A stretch of DNA of 64,000 bases, from NCBI RefSeq assembly GCF_008691045.1, contig NZ_VMSO01000001.1:326714-390713 (forward strand). The letters run 5' to 3'. How positions within the stretch are numbered: the first letter of the stretch is position 1; each line of letters begins with the position of its first letter. Made by a program: the position numbers and the translations under genes. The DNA comes from Mediterraneibacter catenae. Lineage in GTDB: Bacteria; Bacillota; Clostridia; Lachnospirales; Lachnospiraceae. This document shows, piece after piece, positions 44,398 through 53,109 of this stretch. The notes below the pieces were generated by a model, which had not been told where the DNA came from, ran no database searches, and saw nothing but the letters and a program-made list of their open reading frames with translations.

Positions 44398-44447
44398 AAT
44401 GAAAAAGCAGTGCATCATATGTCAAGGCAAAAGGAGGTATTACAGAT

Positions 44448-46286
44448 ATGTGTGGAATTGTCGGATATGTAGGAGAAGAACAGGCGGCGCCGATCCTTCT
44501 GGAAGGATTGTCGAAGCTGGAATACAGAGGATATGATTCTGCCGGGATCGCAGTCCGCAACGAGACGTCAGGGGACATCTCTGTCGTCAAGGCAAAAGGA
44601 CGGCTCAATATACTGGCAGAAAAGACGGATAACGGAAGAAGTGTGCTCGGCACCTGCGGTATCGGCCATACCCGCTGGGCGACACACGGTGAACCTTCCG
44701 AGAATAACGCGCATCCCCACTGCACAGACGATAAGTCTGTTGTTCTGGTACATAACGGTATTATCGAGAATTACCAGGAGCTCAAAGACAAACTGGTCAA
44801 ATCCGGATATACATTTTATTCACAGACAGATACAGAGATTGCCGTGAAGCTGGTCGACTATTATTATAAGAAGACCGGAACCCCTCTGGAGGCTCTTACA
44901 AGGAGTATGCTCCGTATCAGAGGATCCTACGCTTTCGGCGTGATGTTCCATGACCATCCGGGAAGGCTCTTTGCGGCAAGGAAAGACAGCCCTCTTATAA
45001 TAGGAAAAGGTGAAACAGGATGTCTGATCGCATCTGACGTACCGGCTATTCTTGACAGGACAAGAGATGTATATTATATCGGAAATCTTGAGATTGCGGA
45101 ACTTACAGGCGAGGAAGTACATTTTTACAACATTGACAGAGAAGAAATCCGTAAAGATATTGTAGAGATCAAATGGGATGCCGAGTCTGCGGAAAAAGGC
45201 GGATATGAGCATTTTATGCTGAAAGAGATCCACGAGCAGCCGAAGGCGGTACAGGATACGATCGGCGCATATGTCCATGAAGGTGCGATTGATTTCTCTG
45301 AGACCGGACTGTCGGATGAAATCTTTGCGGGACTTAAAAGAGTCTATATCGTAGCATGCGGTTCAGCATACCATGTGGGAATTGCGGGCAGATATGTGAT
45401 GGAGAGTCTGGCGGGAATTCCGGTTGAAGTGGATCTTGCATCGGAATTCCGGTACCGTGATCCGATCCTTGAGCCGGATTCTCTTGTTGTCGTAATCTCC
45501 CAGTCAGGTGAGACAGCGGACAGTCTTGCAGCGCTGCGTCTGGCGAAAGAAAAAGGCCATCCGGTGCTGGGGGTTGTAAATGTAGTGGGATCCAGTATAG
45601 CAAGAGAGAGTGATTATATTCTGTATACTTATGCAGGGCCGGAGATTTCTGTCGCTACTACAAAGGCCTACAGTACACAGCTGATCGCCATGTACCTGCT
45701 TGCTGTCCAGGCGGCAAAAATCAAAGGAAAGATTGACGACGAACGTTATGCGGGGCTTCTGGCGGAGATGGGAACACTCCCGGAAAAGATACAGAAGACA
45801 CTCGACGACAAAGAGAGGATCCAGTGGTTTGCAAGCAAATATGCAAATGCAAAAGATATTTTCTTCATTGGCAGAGGTATCGACTATGCGATCAGTATGG
45901 AGGGCAGTCTCAAGATGAAAGAGATCAGCTACATTCATTCTGAGGCATATGCCGCTGGCGAGCTTAAACACGGAACGATCAGCCTTGTCGAGGACGGAAT
46001 CCTTGTTGTGGGAGTCCTGACGCAGAGCGCGCTCTTTGAGAAGACGCTGAGTAATATGGTCGAAGTCAAGAGCCGCGGTGCTTATCTGATGGGACTTACA
46101 ACATATGGTAATTACAATATAGAAGATACAGCTGATTTTTCAGTGTATGTACCGAAGACAGACGAGTATTTCACTACGAGTCTTGCGATCGTGCCGCTCC
46201 AGCTGATGGGATATTATGTAAGCGTGGCGAAAGGTCTTGATGTGGATAAACCGAGAAATCTGGCGAAATCGGTGACAGTGGAATAG
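44448..46286 (+). CDS. glmS: Glutamine--fructose-6-phosphate aminotransferase
   Basis: 612 residues. Catalytic Cys2 in MCGIVGYVGEEQAAP, glutaminase motifs THGEPSENNAHPH and YNGIIENY-type HNGIIENYQEL, then two SIS domains (YIVACGSAYHVGIAGRY, VVISQSGETADSLAAL, HGTISLVEDG) and the C-terminal DKPRNLAKSVTVE. It makes glucosamine-6-phosphate for cell wall synthesis. It is after AAAGGAGG; the leader carries a terminator-like hairpin. Confidence 0.97.
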   Translation: MCGIVGYVGEEQAAPILLEGLSKLEYRGYDSAGIAVRNETSGDISVVKAKGRLNILAEKTDNGRSVLGTCGIGHTRWATHGEPSENNAHPHCTDDKSVVLVHNGIIENYQELKDKLVKSGYTFYSQTDTEIAVKLVDYYYKKTGTPLEALTRSMLRIRGSYAFGVMFHDHPGRLFAARKDSPLIIGKGETGCLIASDVPAILDRTRDVYYIGNLEIAELTGEEVHFYNIDREEIRKDIVEIKWDAESAEKGGYEHFMLKEIHEQPKAVQDTIGAYVHEGAIDFSETGLSDEIFAGLKRVYIVACGSAYHVGIAGRYVMESLAGIPVEVDLASEFRYRDPILEPDSLVVVISQSGETADSLAALRLAKEKGHPVLGVVNVVGSSIARESDYILYTYAGPEISVATTKAYSTQLIAMYLLAVQAAKIKGKIDDERYAGLLAEMGTLPEKIQKTLDDKERIQWFASKYANAKDIFFIGRGIDYAISMEGSLKMKEISYIHSEAYAAGELKHGTISLVEDGILVVGVLTQSALFEKTLSNMVEVKSRGAYLMGLTTYGNYNIEDTADFSVYVPKTDEYFTTSLAIVPLQLMGYYVSVAKGLDVDKPRNLAKSVTVE

Positions 46287-46298
46287 AAGGAAACGACA

Positions 46299-46979
46299 AT
46301 GCCGGGATATATATTACATCTGACTTCTGCGCGTATGCTGCTGGATCTGTTTTCGGCAGATGACTCTCTGTGCAGCGACTGCGGGATGCAGAATGATTTT
46401 TATGTGGGAAATCTTTTACCGGATGCCGGCAGCTCAAAGCCGGCATCCCATTTTTATGACCCGGAGTACCTGGATCGCATGATCGTATGGCCGAGACCGG
46501 GAGAATTTCGAAGAAAGTACCGGGAACAGCTGGAAGATCCGCTGTATCTGGGATATTATTATCATCTGTATATTGATAAGGCGTTCCTTCAGGACTATCT
46601 GCCGTGTGTTGCCGGGTATTATGACCGGCATGGGAATACTACAGAATTTAAAGGTGATGTGAGCCGGGTGAGACTGAAGAAAACAGGGGAGTCCCTGCCG
46701 CTTGAAAAGTATCTCTCGGAGGAATATTATTACGGAGATTATACGAGGATGAATACCTGGCTCTGTGAGAAATTTCATCTGCCGGAGGAGCTGTCGGCGG
46801 ATCGTGATCCGAAGATAGAGGAAGCAGACTTCTCCGGAATAGATAAGGTCCTCTTGGATCTGAAGGAATATAGAAATGTTCCTGCAAAAGCAGTGGAAGA
46901 CCTCAGAGTATTTGATCTGAAGGAACTGCTGGAATTCCTGAGGTGGGCAGCCCGGCGGTTTTACAAACATTTAACATAA
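46299..46979 (+). CDS. Zinc-dependent phospholipase C-like protein
   Basis: 226 residues. The motif order PGYILHLTSARML, FYVGNLLPDAG, SHFYDPEY and GYYYHLYIDKAFLQDY places His and Asp residues as in the zinc-dependent phospholipase C/P1 nuclease-like family (PF00882-type). No signal peptide. It lies 12 nt after glmS and is probably co-transcribed. Substrate unknown. Confidence 0.65.
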   Translation: MPGYILHLTSARMLLDLFSADDSLCSDCGMQNDFYVGNLLPDAGSSKPASHFYDPEYLDRMIVWPRPGEFRRKYREQLEDPLYLGYYYHLYIDKAFLQDYLPCVAGYYDRHGNTTEFKGDVSRVRLKKTGESLPLEKYLSEEYYYGDYTRMNTWLCEKFHLPEELSADRDPKIEEADFSGIDKVLLDLKEYRNVPAKAVEDLRVFDLKELLEFLRWAARRFYKHLT

Positions 46980-47001
46980 TCCGGCAGCCGCCGGATTTTT
47001 T
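46978..47001 (+). terminator. Terminator after phospholipase-like gene
   Basis: AATCCGGC-AGCC-GCCGGATT followed by a T-run; the left arm overlaps the stop codon. Confidence 0.85.
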
Positions 47002-47053
47002 CATCTGTTATAATAGTTTTACATTCAGCTAAGAGAAACGAGGAGAGAATTCT

Positions 47054-47066
47054 GTAGATTATCTAC
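47054..47066. promoter_or_regulatory. RpiR-type operator, copy 1
   Basis: GTAGATTATCTAC, a perfect palindrome around one base, 68 nt before the RpiR gene. It recurs with one change at 48065-48077. Confidence 0.6.
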
Positions 47067-47134
47067 ACCTGCCTTCTGCTTTATACACGTGTTGTGCAGG
47101 GCAACAGACGATCTCCGGAAAGTGAAACATAACA

Positions 47135-48025
47135 ATGAAAAACAGTATTACAAAACAGATTGAATCCGGTTATGCTGATCTTCGACGTTCCGAGAAACAG
47201 GCGGCGGATTACATCCTGGAACATCTGGAACAGGTGGCGGACGAGCCGATCGACCGGCTGGCAAGGGCGGCAGGCGTCAGTCAGCCTACAATACTCAGGA
47301 TGCTCAAATCTCTGGGATATAAAGGATATAAGGACTTCCGCTACCAGCTCGTCGCCGAACTTGCCAAATCCGGCGAAAGCGCGGAAAATGACGGACAGCC
47401 CCAGCTTATGTACGGGTATACACTGGATAAGAAGGACGGACTGGAGGAAATCCCGGTCAATATTACGATGACGACGGAGCGGATGCTGGAGGAAACGCTT
47501 AAAAACTTTTCTGGAAAGATATACAAAAGAGTGATCGAGGCACTGAAAAATGCCCGTCTGATCGATATCTACGGAGTAGAAAACTCTGAGGTCACGGCAG
47601 TGGATCTGCTGACCAAGCTTCTGTATCTGGGGCTGCCCTGCCGTCACTTTACAGACTGTTATCTGCAGCAGATAGCAGCAGGCCGTCTGACTGACCAGGA
47701 TGTGGCGGTGGGGATATCCTATTCCGGTGAATCGAAGGATACAGTGGATGCCATGAAAGCGGCCAAGCGCTCCGGAGCATGTACGGTCGCGATCACGAAC
47801 TTCAAGGACTCTACGATCGCCAGATATGCGGACATCCTGATCTGTACCAGTCAGGATCAGCATTTCTACGGCAATGCGATCTTCTCCAGGTCAACGCAGA
47901 TCCAGATCGTTGACATGATATATATGGGACTGATTTCCTCGGACTATGAACACTATGTAGAACAACTGAATAAATGCGAGAAAGTTGTGCGGAATAAAGC
48001 GTATGACGGCCGGACAAGACGGTAA
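47135..48025 (+). CDS. MurR/RpiR-family transcriptional regulator
   Basis: 296 residues. The N-terminal HTH_6 domain includes SEKQAADYILEHLEQVAD and GVSQPTILRMLKSLGYKGYKDFRY. The C-terminal SIS domain (~residues 120-260) has VAVGISYSGESKDTVDAMKAAK and ITNFKDSTIARYADI, which bind a phosphosugar or similar ligand. The gene is flanked on both sides by the same 13-bp palindrome, so it probably controls itself and the phosphonate locus that follows. Confidence 0.92.
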   Translation: MKNSITKQIESGYADLRRSEKQAADYILEHLEQVADEPIDRLARAAGVSQPTILRMLKSLGYKGYKDFRYQLVAELAKSGESAENDGQPQLMYGYTLDKKDGLEEIPVNITMTTERMLEETLKNFSGKIYKRVIEALKNARLIDIYGVENSEVTAVDLLTKLLYLGLPCRHFTDCYLQQIAAGRLTDQDVAVGISYSGESKDTVDAMKAAKRSGACTVAITNFKDSTIARYADILICTSQDQHFYGNAIFSRSTQIQIVDMIYMGLISSDYEHYVEQLNKCEKVVRNKAYDGRTRR

Positions 48026-48064
48026 ACAGTCCGGTCAGCGCCATTCCTGACAGCTGAACTGTTA

Positions 48065-48077
48065 GTAGATTCTCTAC
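48065..48077. promoter_or_regulatory. RpiR-type operator, copy 2
   Basis: GTAGATTCTCTAC differs by one base from 47054-47066. It lies between the RpiR gene and the phosphonate gene remnants. Confidence 0.6.
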
Positions 48078-48092
48078 ATCTTAAAGTATGTT

Positions 48093-48139
48093 AAGCCTCT
48101 GTAAAGTTTACATTTTCTTTACAGAGGCTTGAATTTTTC
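48093..48139 (+). promoter_or_regulatory. Hairpin containing a Pho-box-like repeat
   Basis: AAGCCTCTGTAAAG (48093-48106) pairs perfectly with CTTTACAGAGGCTT (48117-48130), followed by GAATTTTTC, so it can end the RpiR transcript. The same stretch has TTTACA at 48107 and 48118, an 11-bp period like the Pho box before pstS. A TATAAT lies at 48168-48173. Confidence 0.55.
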
Positions 48140-48248
48140 TTGATAGATACACTGCGAAAAATACAGTTATAATCTTTCATGCGGGCCGCCGGAAGGGGGC
48201 TGCAAGGAGCTTTACTGATCTATAGTGAAGAAGAGGAGTTAAGTATTA

Positions 48249-48327
48249 TGCTTGAGTTGAAAAATGTAAAGAAAAGTTATGATGGCACGCCGGTTCTCAC
48301 CGACATCAGCCTCAATATCGAGGATGT
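48249..48327 (+). pseudogene. ABC transporter ATPase, first 26 codons only
   Basis: ATG 48249 after GAGGAG gives MLELKNVKKSYDGTPVLTDI and a few residues more, the normal start of an ABC ATPase, up to just before Walker A. The frame then enters unrelated sequence and stops at 48397. The rest of the ATPase is gone. Its position before phnW/phnX sequences suggests it belonged to a 2-aminoethylphosphonate importer. Confidence 0.75.
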
Positions 48328-48342
48328 CACTTTACATTCTCA

Positions 48343-48513
48343 CAGATGTATGAGTACATCAAGGACAGAGGATATGCGATCTACCCGGGCAAAGTGACAG
48401 AGGCCGAGACATTCCGAATCGGAAATATCGGAGAGATATATCCGGAGGATATTGAGAAAGTATGTGCGATCATAAAAGAATTTCTGGAGGAGTACAATCA
48501 TGAAGAAAATTAA
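48343..48513 (+). pseudogene. 2-aminoethylphosphonate--pyruvate transaminase, C-terminal 56 codons
   Basis: In a different frame from the ATPase piece the sequence reads MYEYIKDRGYAIYPGKVTEA, then ETFRIGNIGEIYPEDIEKV to a TAA overlapping the phnX start. YPGK-TEA-TFRIGNIG is the PhnW C-terminal motif. Everything upstream of it, including the PLP site, is deleted at the junction near 48330-48343. Confidence 0.8.
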
Positions 48514-49273
48514 GGCAGTAATTTTTGACTGGGCGGGAACTACGGTAGATTTCGGATGCATGGCGCCGGTACAGGCGTTTGTAGAAGTTTTCAGGCAGTA
48601 TGGCATCGAACCGACTATGGAAGAAGTGCGTGAACCCATGGGGATGCTCAAAATTGACCATATCCGTACCATGCTAAAAATGGAACGTATTAAAGAACTC
48701 TGGGTGGAAAAGTACGGAAAAGAGCCGGGAGAAGAAGAGGCGCAGGCATTATATGAGATTTTTGAAGAGAAACTTTTAAGTATACTGCATCTCTATGCGG
48801 ATCCGAAGCCGGGGGTAGTGGAGACTGTGAACCGTTTGAAAAGAAACGGTATCAGAATCGGTTCCACTACAGGCTATAATGATAAGATGATGGATATTGT
48901 TGTTCCTGCGGCGAAGGAAAAAGGGTATGAGCCGGATGTATGGTTCAGTCCTGATTCCACCGGACAGAAAGGCCGTCCGTATCCATATATGATCTTCCGT
49001 AATATCGAAGCACTCGGAATTAAAAAGGTGCGCCGCGTGCTGAAAGTGGGCGACACAGTATCTGATATCAAAGAGGGGAAGAACGCAGGTGTCTGGTCTG
49101 CCGGTATTGTGGTCGGAAGTTCTGAGATGGGACTGACTCTTGAGGAGTATGAAGCGCTTACGCAGGATGAGAGAGAAAAAAAATGTGCAGAAGTTGCTGA
49201 CAGATTTATAGAAGCGGGTGCGGATAAGGTGTTTTATACTATAGAAGATTTGGGAGAATTCCTGTTAGGTTAA
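48500..49273 (+). CDS. phnX: Phosphonoacetaldehyde hydrolase
   Basis: 257 residues of the HAD superfamily. The nucleophile region is AVIFDWAGTTVDFGCMAP; the Schiff-base lysine is in GMLKIDHI; motif II lies at IRIGSTTGYNDKMM and motif III/IV at VLKVGDTVSDIKEGKNAG. It splits phosphonoacetaldehyde into acetaldehyde and phosphate. It overlaps the phnW remnant by 14 nt, as in an operon. With PhnW destroyed it has no visible local source of substrate. Confidence 0.94.
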   Translation: MKKIKAVIFDWAGTTVDFGCMAPVQAFVEVFRQYGIEPTMEEVREPMGMLKIDHIRTMLKMERIKELWVEKYGKEPGEEEAQALYEIFEEKLLSILHLYADPKPGVVETVNRLKRNGIRIGSTTGYNDKMMDIVVPAAKEKGYEPDVWFSPDSTGQKGRPYPYMIFRNIEALGIKKVRRVLKVGDTVSDIKEGKNAGVWSAGIVVGSSEMGLTLEEYEALTQDEREKKCAEVADRFIEAGADKVFYTIEDLGEFLLG

Positions 49274-49313
49274 TGAAATGAATTATATATTTTAGACAAT
49301 AAAATGCGGACAG

Positions 49314-49356
49314 AAAAGCTCTGGATTGTGCGAAAAGGCGCAAATCAGAGCTTTTT
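49314..49356 (+). terminator. Terminator of phnX
   Basis: AAAAGCTCTG and CAGAGCTTTTT flank an inner GATT/AATC pairing, ending in a T-run. Confidence 0.85.
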
Positions 49357-49361
49357 CCGAC

Positions 49362-49416
49362 TTTACATAGATTTAACATAGACTTGATTTTACATTTTAC
49401 ATTCCTCTTTTATGAT
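49362..49416 (+). promoter_or_regulatory. Pho-box promoter of the pst operon
   Basis: TTTACA (49362), TTAACA (49373), then TTTACA at 49389 and 49396 form an array of 11-bp-phased boxes of the kind bound by PhoP/PhoB. TATGAT (49411-49416) follows as the -10. Induction by low phosphate is expected. Confidence 0.75.
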
Positions 49417-49508
49417 GAATAGCGTCGACGGGAGAGAACGAACCGCGGCGGCGCAGACAAAGATGCGCAGTACATAATAATCTGAATTGAAAAAGGAGAT
49501 TATCGAAC

Positions 49509-50426
49509 ATGAAAATGAAAAAGTTTATCGCAATTTTAGCAACAGTATCAATGGTAGCTGCCATGGCGGCTGGATGCGGAAGCAGCTCAGATGACACATC
49601 TGCTGAAGGAGATGCGGCAACAACAGAAGACGGCGGCGAGTCCGGAAGCTGGGATGCTGCAAATATGATCACAGCTGTAACACGTGAGGAAGGATCAGGT
49701 ACAAGAGGAGCCTTCACAGAGCTGTTCGGTGTTGTGGACGAGGAAGACAACGATATGATCACTCTGGACGCCCAGACTACAAACAGCACATCCGTTATGA
49801 TGACAACTGTATCTGAGAATGAATACGCAATCGGTTATATCTCTCTCGGATCTCTTGATGAGTCTCTTGTAAAGGCTGTTAAGATTGACGGAGTTGATGC
49901 CACAGCAGAGAACATCGAGAACGGAACTTACAAAGTATCCAGACCGTTCAATGTAGCTGTAAAGCCGGATCTTGACAACCCGGTAGCAACAGACTTCATG
50001 GCATTCATCATGAGCACAGAAGGACAGCAGGTTGTAGCTGACGAAGGATACATCCCGGTAGCTGAGGTTGAGGCTTATGCAGGAGAAGCTCCGGAAGGAA
50101 GCTGTGTAGTAGGAGGTTCCTCTTCCGTAACACCGCTGATGGAGAAACTGATCGAGGCATATGAAGCAGTTAACCCGAATGCAAAAATCGAGCTTCAGAC
50201 ATCTGATTCCACAACAGGTATGACATCTACGATCGAGGGAAGCTACGACATCGGTATGGCGTCCAGAGAGCTGAAAGACGAGGAAGCAGCTGAGCTTACA
50301 GGTACAGTGATCGCTACAGACGGTATCGCAGTTATCGTAAATCAGAACAACCCGACAGACGATCTGTCTTCTGATCAGGTTAAGAACATCTACCTTGGCG
50401 ACGTTACAACATGGGATGCGATCTAA
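49509..50426 (+). CDS. pstS: Phosphate-binding lipoprotein PstS, halves in permuted order
   Basis: 305 residues. A lipoprotein signal (LATVSMVAAMAAGC) is followed by the half that is usually C-terminal (TREEGSGTRGAFTELF, AIGYISLGSL, GYIPVAEVEA) and then by the half that is usually N-terminal (VVGGSSSVTPLMEKLIEAYE, YDIGMASRELKDEE, VKNIYLGDVTTWDAI, stop). Both phosphate-binding segments are present, so the protein is a plausible functional binder. It is first in pstSCAB-phoU, behind a Pho box. Confidence 0.92.
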   Translation: MKMKKFIAILATVSMVAAMAAGCGSSSDDTSAEGDAATTEDGGESGSWDAANMITAVTREEGSGTRGAFTELFGVVDEEDNDMITLDAQTTNSTSVMMTTVSENEYAIGYISLGSLDESLVKAVKIDGVDATAENIENGTYKVSRPFNVAVKPDLDNPVATDFMAFIMSTEGQQVVADEGYIPVAEVEAYAGEAPEGSCVVGGSSSVTPLMEKLIEAYEAVNPNAKIELQTSDSTTGMTSTIEGSYDIGMASRELKDEEAAELTGTVIATDGIAVIVNQNNPTDDLSSDQVKNIYLGDVTTWDAI

Positions 50427-50518
50427 GGTAAAAGTTCAGTCATAGGGCTGAGCGTGCTGAACTGATAGAAATTACACACAGAGGAATCCTTGAAGTAAAA
50501 GATTTCCGCTTTTAAATC

Positions 50519-50557
50519 ATGAGCCGGGCAGATATAAGGCATGTCTTCCCGGCTCAT
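50519..50557 (+). other. Stem-loop between pstS and pstC
   Basis: ATGAGCCGGG (50519-50528) pairs with CCCGGCTCAT (50548-50557). No T-run; the pstC ribosome site AGGAGG follows directly. It probably protects the pstS mRNA or lowers downstream expression. Confidence 0.6.
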
Positions 50558-50569
50558 TAGGAGGAAAAA

Positions 50570-51463
50570 ATGAAATCAAAAGCATGGACTGAGAAATTCA
50601 TGCAGGGAGTATTTTTCGTAGCCGCGTGTGCATCCGTGCTGGCGGTAGCGCTCATTTGCATCTTCCTGTTCGCAAATGGTATCCCTGCAATGAGAGAAAT
50701 CGGATTTATCAAATTTCTGACAGGAGAGATCTGGCGTCCGAACAGTGAGCAGTTCGGAATCCTTCCGATGATCGTAGGAAGTCTCTATGTGACCGCGGGC
50801 GCGATCATATTCGGAGTGCCGATCGGAATCCTGACTTCTGTCTTCATGGCAATGTACTGCCCGAAGCAGATCTACAAACCACTGAAAGCGGCGACAGAGC
50901 TGCTTGCCGGAATCCCTTCGGTTATCTACGGTTTCTTCGGACTGGTGGTAGTCGTGCCGCTGATCCGCGAGTTCGGAACCGTATTATATAAAGCAAATCT
51001 TGTAAAGAACCCGGGAAACGGAAACAGCATCCTGACAGCTTCCCTGATCCTCGGCATGATGATCCTGCCGACCATCATCGGAACGACAGAGAGCGCGATG
51101 CGCGCAGTTCCTTCTCATTATTATGAAGGCTCGCTCGCACTGGGAGCGACAAAAGAGAGAAGCATCTTCCGCGTGATCATCCCGGCAGCTAAATCAGGTG
51201 TGATCGCAGGCATCGTCCTCGGGATCGGCCGCGCCATCGGTGAGACAATGGCGGTCATCATGATCGTCGGAAACCAGGCGCGTCTGACAGGAAGCATACT
51301 TGAAGGTATACGTACCCTTACCGGAAATATCGTAATTGAGATGGGGTACGCGACCGGACTTCACCGTGAAGCCCTGATCGCAACCGGCGTTGTGCTCTTT
51401 GTATTCATCCTGATCATCAACTTAAGCGTAGCATTACTTAAGAGGGGGGCGGATCATGAGTAA
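50570..51463 (+). CDS. pstC: Phosphate ABC transporter permease PstC
   Basis: 297 residues, six membrane helices. The EAA-type loop is visible (GSLALGATKERSIFRVIIPAA) and GRAIGETMAVIMIVGN follows. An N-terminal EIWRPNSEQFGILPMIVGSL stretch is typical of PstC. It forms the channel with PstA. It overlaps pstA by 8 nt. Confidence 0.95.
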   Translation: MKSKAWTEKFMQGVFFVAACASVLAVALICIFLFANGIPAMREIGFIKFLTGEIWRPNSEQFGILPMIVGSLYVTAGAIIFGVPIGILTSVFMAMYCPKQIYKPLKAATELLAGIPSVIYGFFGLVVVVPLIREFGTVLYKANLVKNPGNGNSILTASLILGMMILPTIIGTTESAMRAVPSHYYEGSLALGATKERSIFRVIIPAAKSGVIAGIVLGIGRAIGETMAVIMIVGNQARLTGSILEGIRTLTGNIVIEMGYATGLHREALIATGVVLFVFILIINLSVALLKRGADHE

Positions 51464-52340
51464 TCAGACAGGAAAAACAATGGTTAATAAGACAACGATG
51501 GGGGATAAGCTGAAGACTTATCTGAAGCATCCGGGTTCATTTATCGTGATGCTGCTCGTGATGCTGGCGTCGATCATTACATTTGCCGTGCTGATCTTCC
51601 TGATCGCCTACATACTGATCAACGGCGTGCCGCACATCACACCGTCGCTTTTCTCTCTGGAATACAGTTCCGAGAATGCTTCGGTTGTACCGGCTTTCGT
51701 AAATACAATTGTTATGACGCTGTTATCCCTTCTTATTGCAGTGCCTTTCGGAATCTTCTCCGCGATCTTCCTTGTAGAGTACGCGAAGAGAGGCAATAAA
51801 TTTGTCGAGGTCATCCGGCTTACGACAGAGACGCTTCAGGGAATCCCGTCTATCGTGTACGGCCTCTTTGGTATGCTGTTCTTCGTAAATACGCTGGATT
51901 GGGGATTCTCCCTTCTGGCCGGCGCATTTACCATCGCGATCATGATCCTTCCGCTGATCATGAGGACCACAGAGGAAGCGCTGAAAGCAGTTCCCGATTC
52001 CTACCGTGAAGGAAGCTTCGGACTGGGCGCCGGCAAACTGCGTACCGTGTTCCGCATCGTACTGCCGTCCGCGATTCCGGGCGTGCTCGCAGGTGTGATC
52101 CTCGCCATCGGACGTATCGTCGGCGAGACAGCGGCCCTGATGTACACATCCGGAACCGTAGCACAGATCCCGGACAGTATCATGGGATCCGGACGTACAC
52201 TGGCGCTCCACATGTATGTCCTCTCCAGCGAGGGTCTCTACATGGATCAGGCGTATGCAACAGCAGTGATCCTGCTTGTACTTGTAGTAGGCATCAATGC
52301 ACTGTCAAGCTTTATTGCGAGAAAACTTACGAAAGCGTAA
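51456..52340 (+). CDS. pstA: Phosphate ABC transporter permease PstA
   Basis: 294 residues. Six membrane helices, with the EAA loop [22 protein letters not shown] and [15 protein letters not shown]. The protein is longer at the N-terminus than PstC, as usual. It overlaps pstC and is followed by pstB 16 nt later. Confidence 0.95.
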   Translation: MSNQTGKTMVNKTTMGDKLKTYLKHPGSFIVMLLVMLASIITFAVLIFLIAYILINGVPHITPSLFSLEYSSENASVVPAFVNTIVMTLLSLLIAVPFGIFSAIFLVEYAKRGNKFVEVIRLTTETLQGIPSIVYGLFGMLFFVNTLDWGFSLLAGAFTIAIMILPLIMRTTEEALKAVPDSYREGSFGLGAGKLRTVFRIVLPSAIPGVLAGVILAIGRIVGETAALMYTSGTVAQIPDSIMGSGRTLALHMYVLSSEGLYMDQAYATAVILLVLVVGINALSSFIARKLTKA

Positions 52341-52356
52341 AAGAAAGGGAAAGGAA

Positions 52357-53106
52357 ATGTCTAAGTTAAGTATAAAGAATCTGGATTTATATTACGGTGA
52401 TTTCAAAGCCCTGAAGAATGTAAATCTTGAGATTGAAGCAAATAAGATCACCGCTTTCATCGGACCTTCCGGCTGCGGTAAATCTACTCTCCTGAAATCC
52501 ATTAACCGTATGAACGACCTTGTGGAGGGATGCCGCATCGATGGCGAGATTCTTCTGGACGGTGAGAATATCTTCAAGGGTATGGACGTAAATATGTTAA
52601 GAAAACGTGTCGGAATGGTATTCCAGAAACCGAATCCGTTCCCGATGAGCATTTATGATAATATTGCATTCGGACCGAGGACACATGGTATCCGTTCCAA
52701 GGCTAAACTGGATGATATCGTTGAGAAATCACTGCGTAATGCCGCTATCTGGGATGAATGTAAAGATCGTCTTAAGACAAGTGCACTGGGTATGTCAGGC
52801 GGACAGCAGCAGAGGCTCTGCATTGCAAGAGCACTTGCAGTAGAACCGGAGGTCCTTCTTATGGATGAGCCTACATCTGCCCTTGACCCGATCTCCACAT
52901 CCAAGATCGAAGACCTTGCGATGGAACTGAAAAAAGACTATACTATAGTCATGGTTACACATAACATGCAGCAGGCAGTCCGTGTATCTGACAATACGGC
53001 GTTCTTCCTGCTCGGAGAAGTTGTAGAGTACAACGATACGGAGAAATTGTTCTCCATACCGTCTGATAAGAGAACAGAAGACTATATCACAGGGAGGTTC
53101 GGCTAA
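52357..53106 (+). CDS. pstB: Phosphate ABC transporter ATPase PstB
   Basis: 249 residues from ATG 52357, after GAAAGGAAA. Walker [21 protein letters not shown], signature [17 protein letters not shown], Walker [13 protein letters not shown] and switch [13 protein letters not shown]. The SINRMND segment is diagnostic for PstB. Confidence 0.97.
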   Translation: MSKLSIKNLDLYYGDFKALKNVNLEIEANKITAFIGPSGCGKSTLLKSINRMNDLVEGCRIDGEILLDGENIFKGMDVNMLRKRVGMVFQKPNPFPMSIYDNIAFGPRTHGIRSKAKLDDIVEKSLRNAAIWDECKDRLKTSALGMSGGQQQRLCIARALAVEPEVLLMDEPTSALDPISTSKIEDLAMELKKDYTIVMVTHNMQQAVRVSDNTAFFLLGEVVEYNDTEKLFSIPSDKRTEDYITGRFG

Positions 53107-53109
53107 ATT

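Noticed and set aside
44257..44447. glmS ribozyme
   Set aside because: The leader has no recognisable ribozyme core; only generic hairpins are visible.
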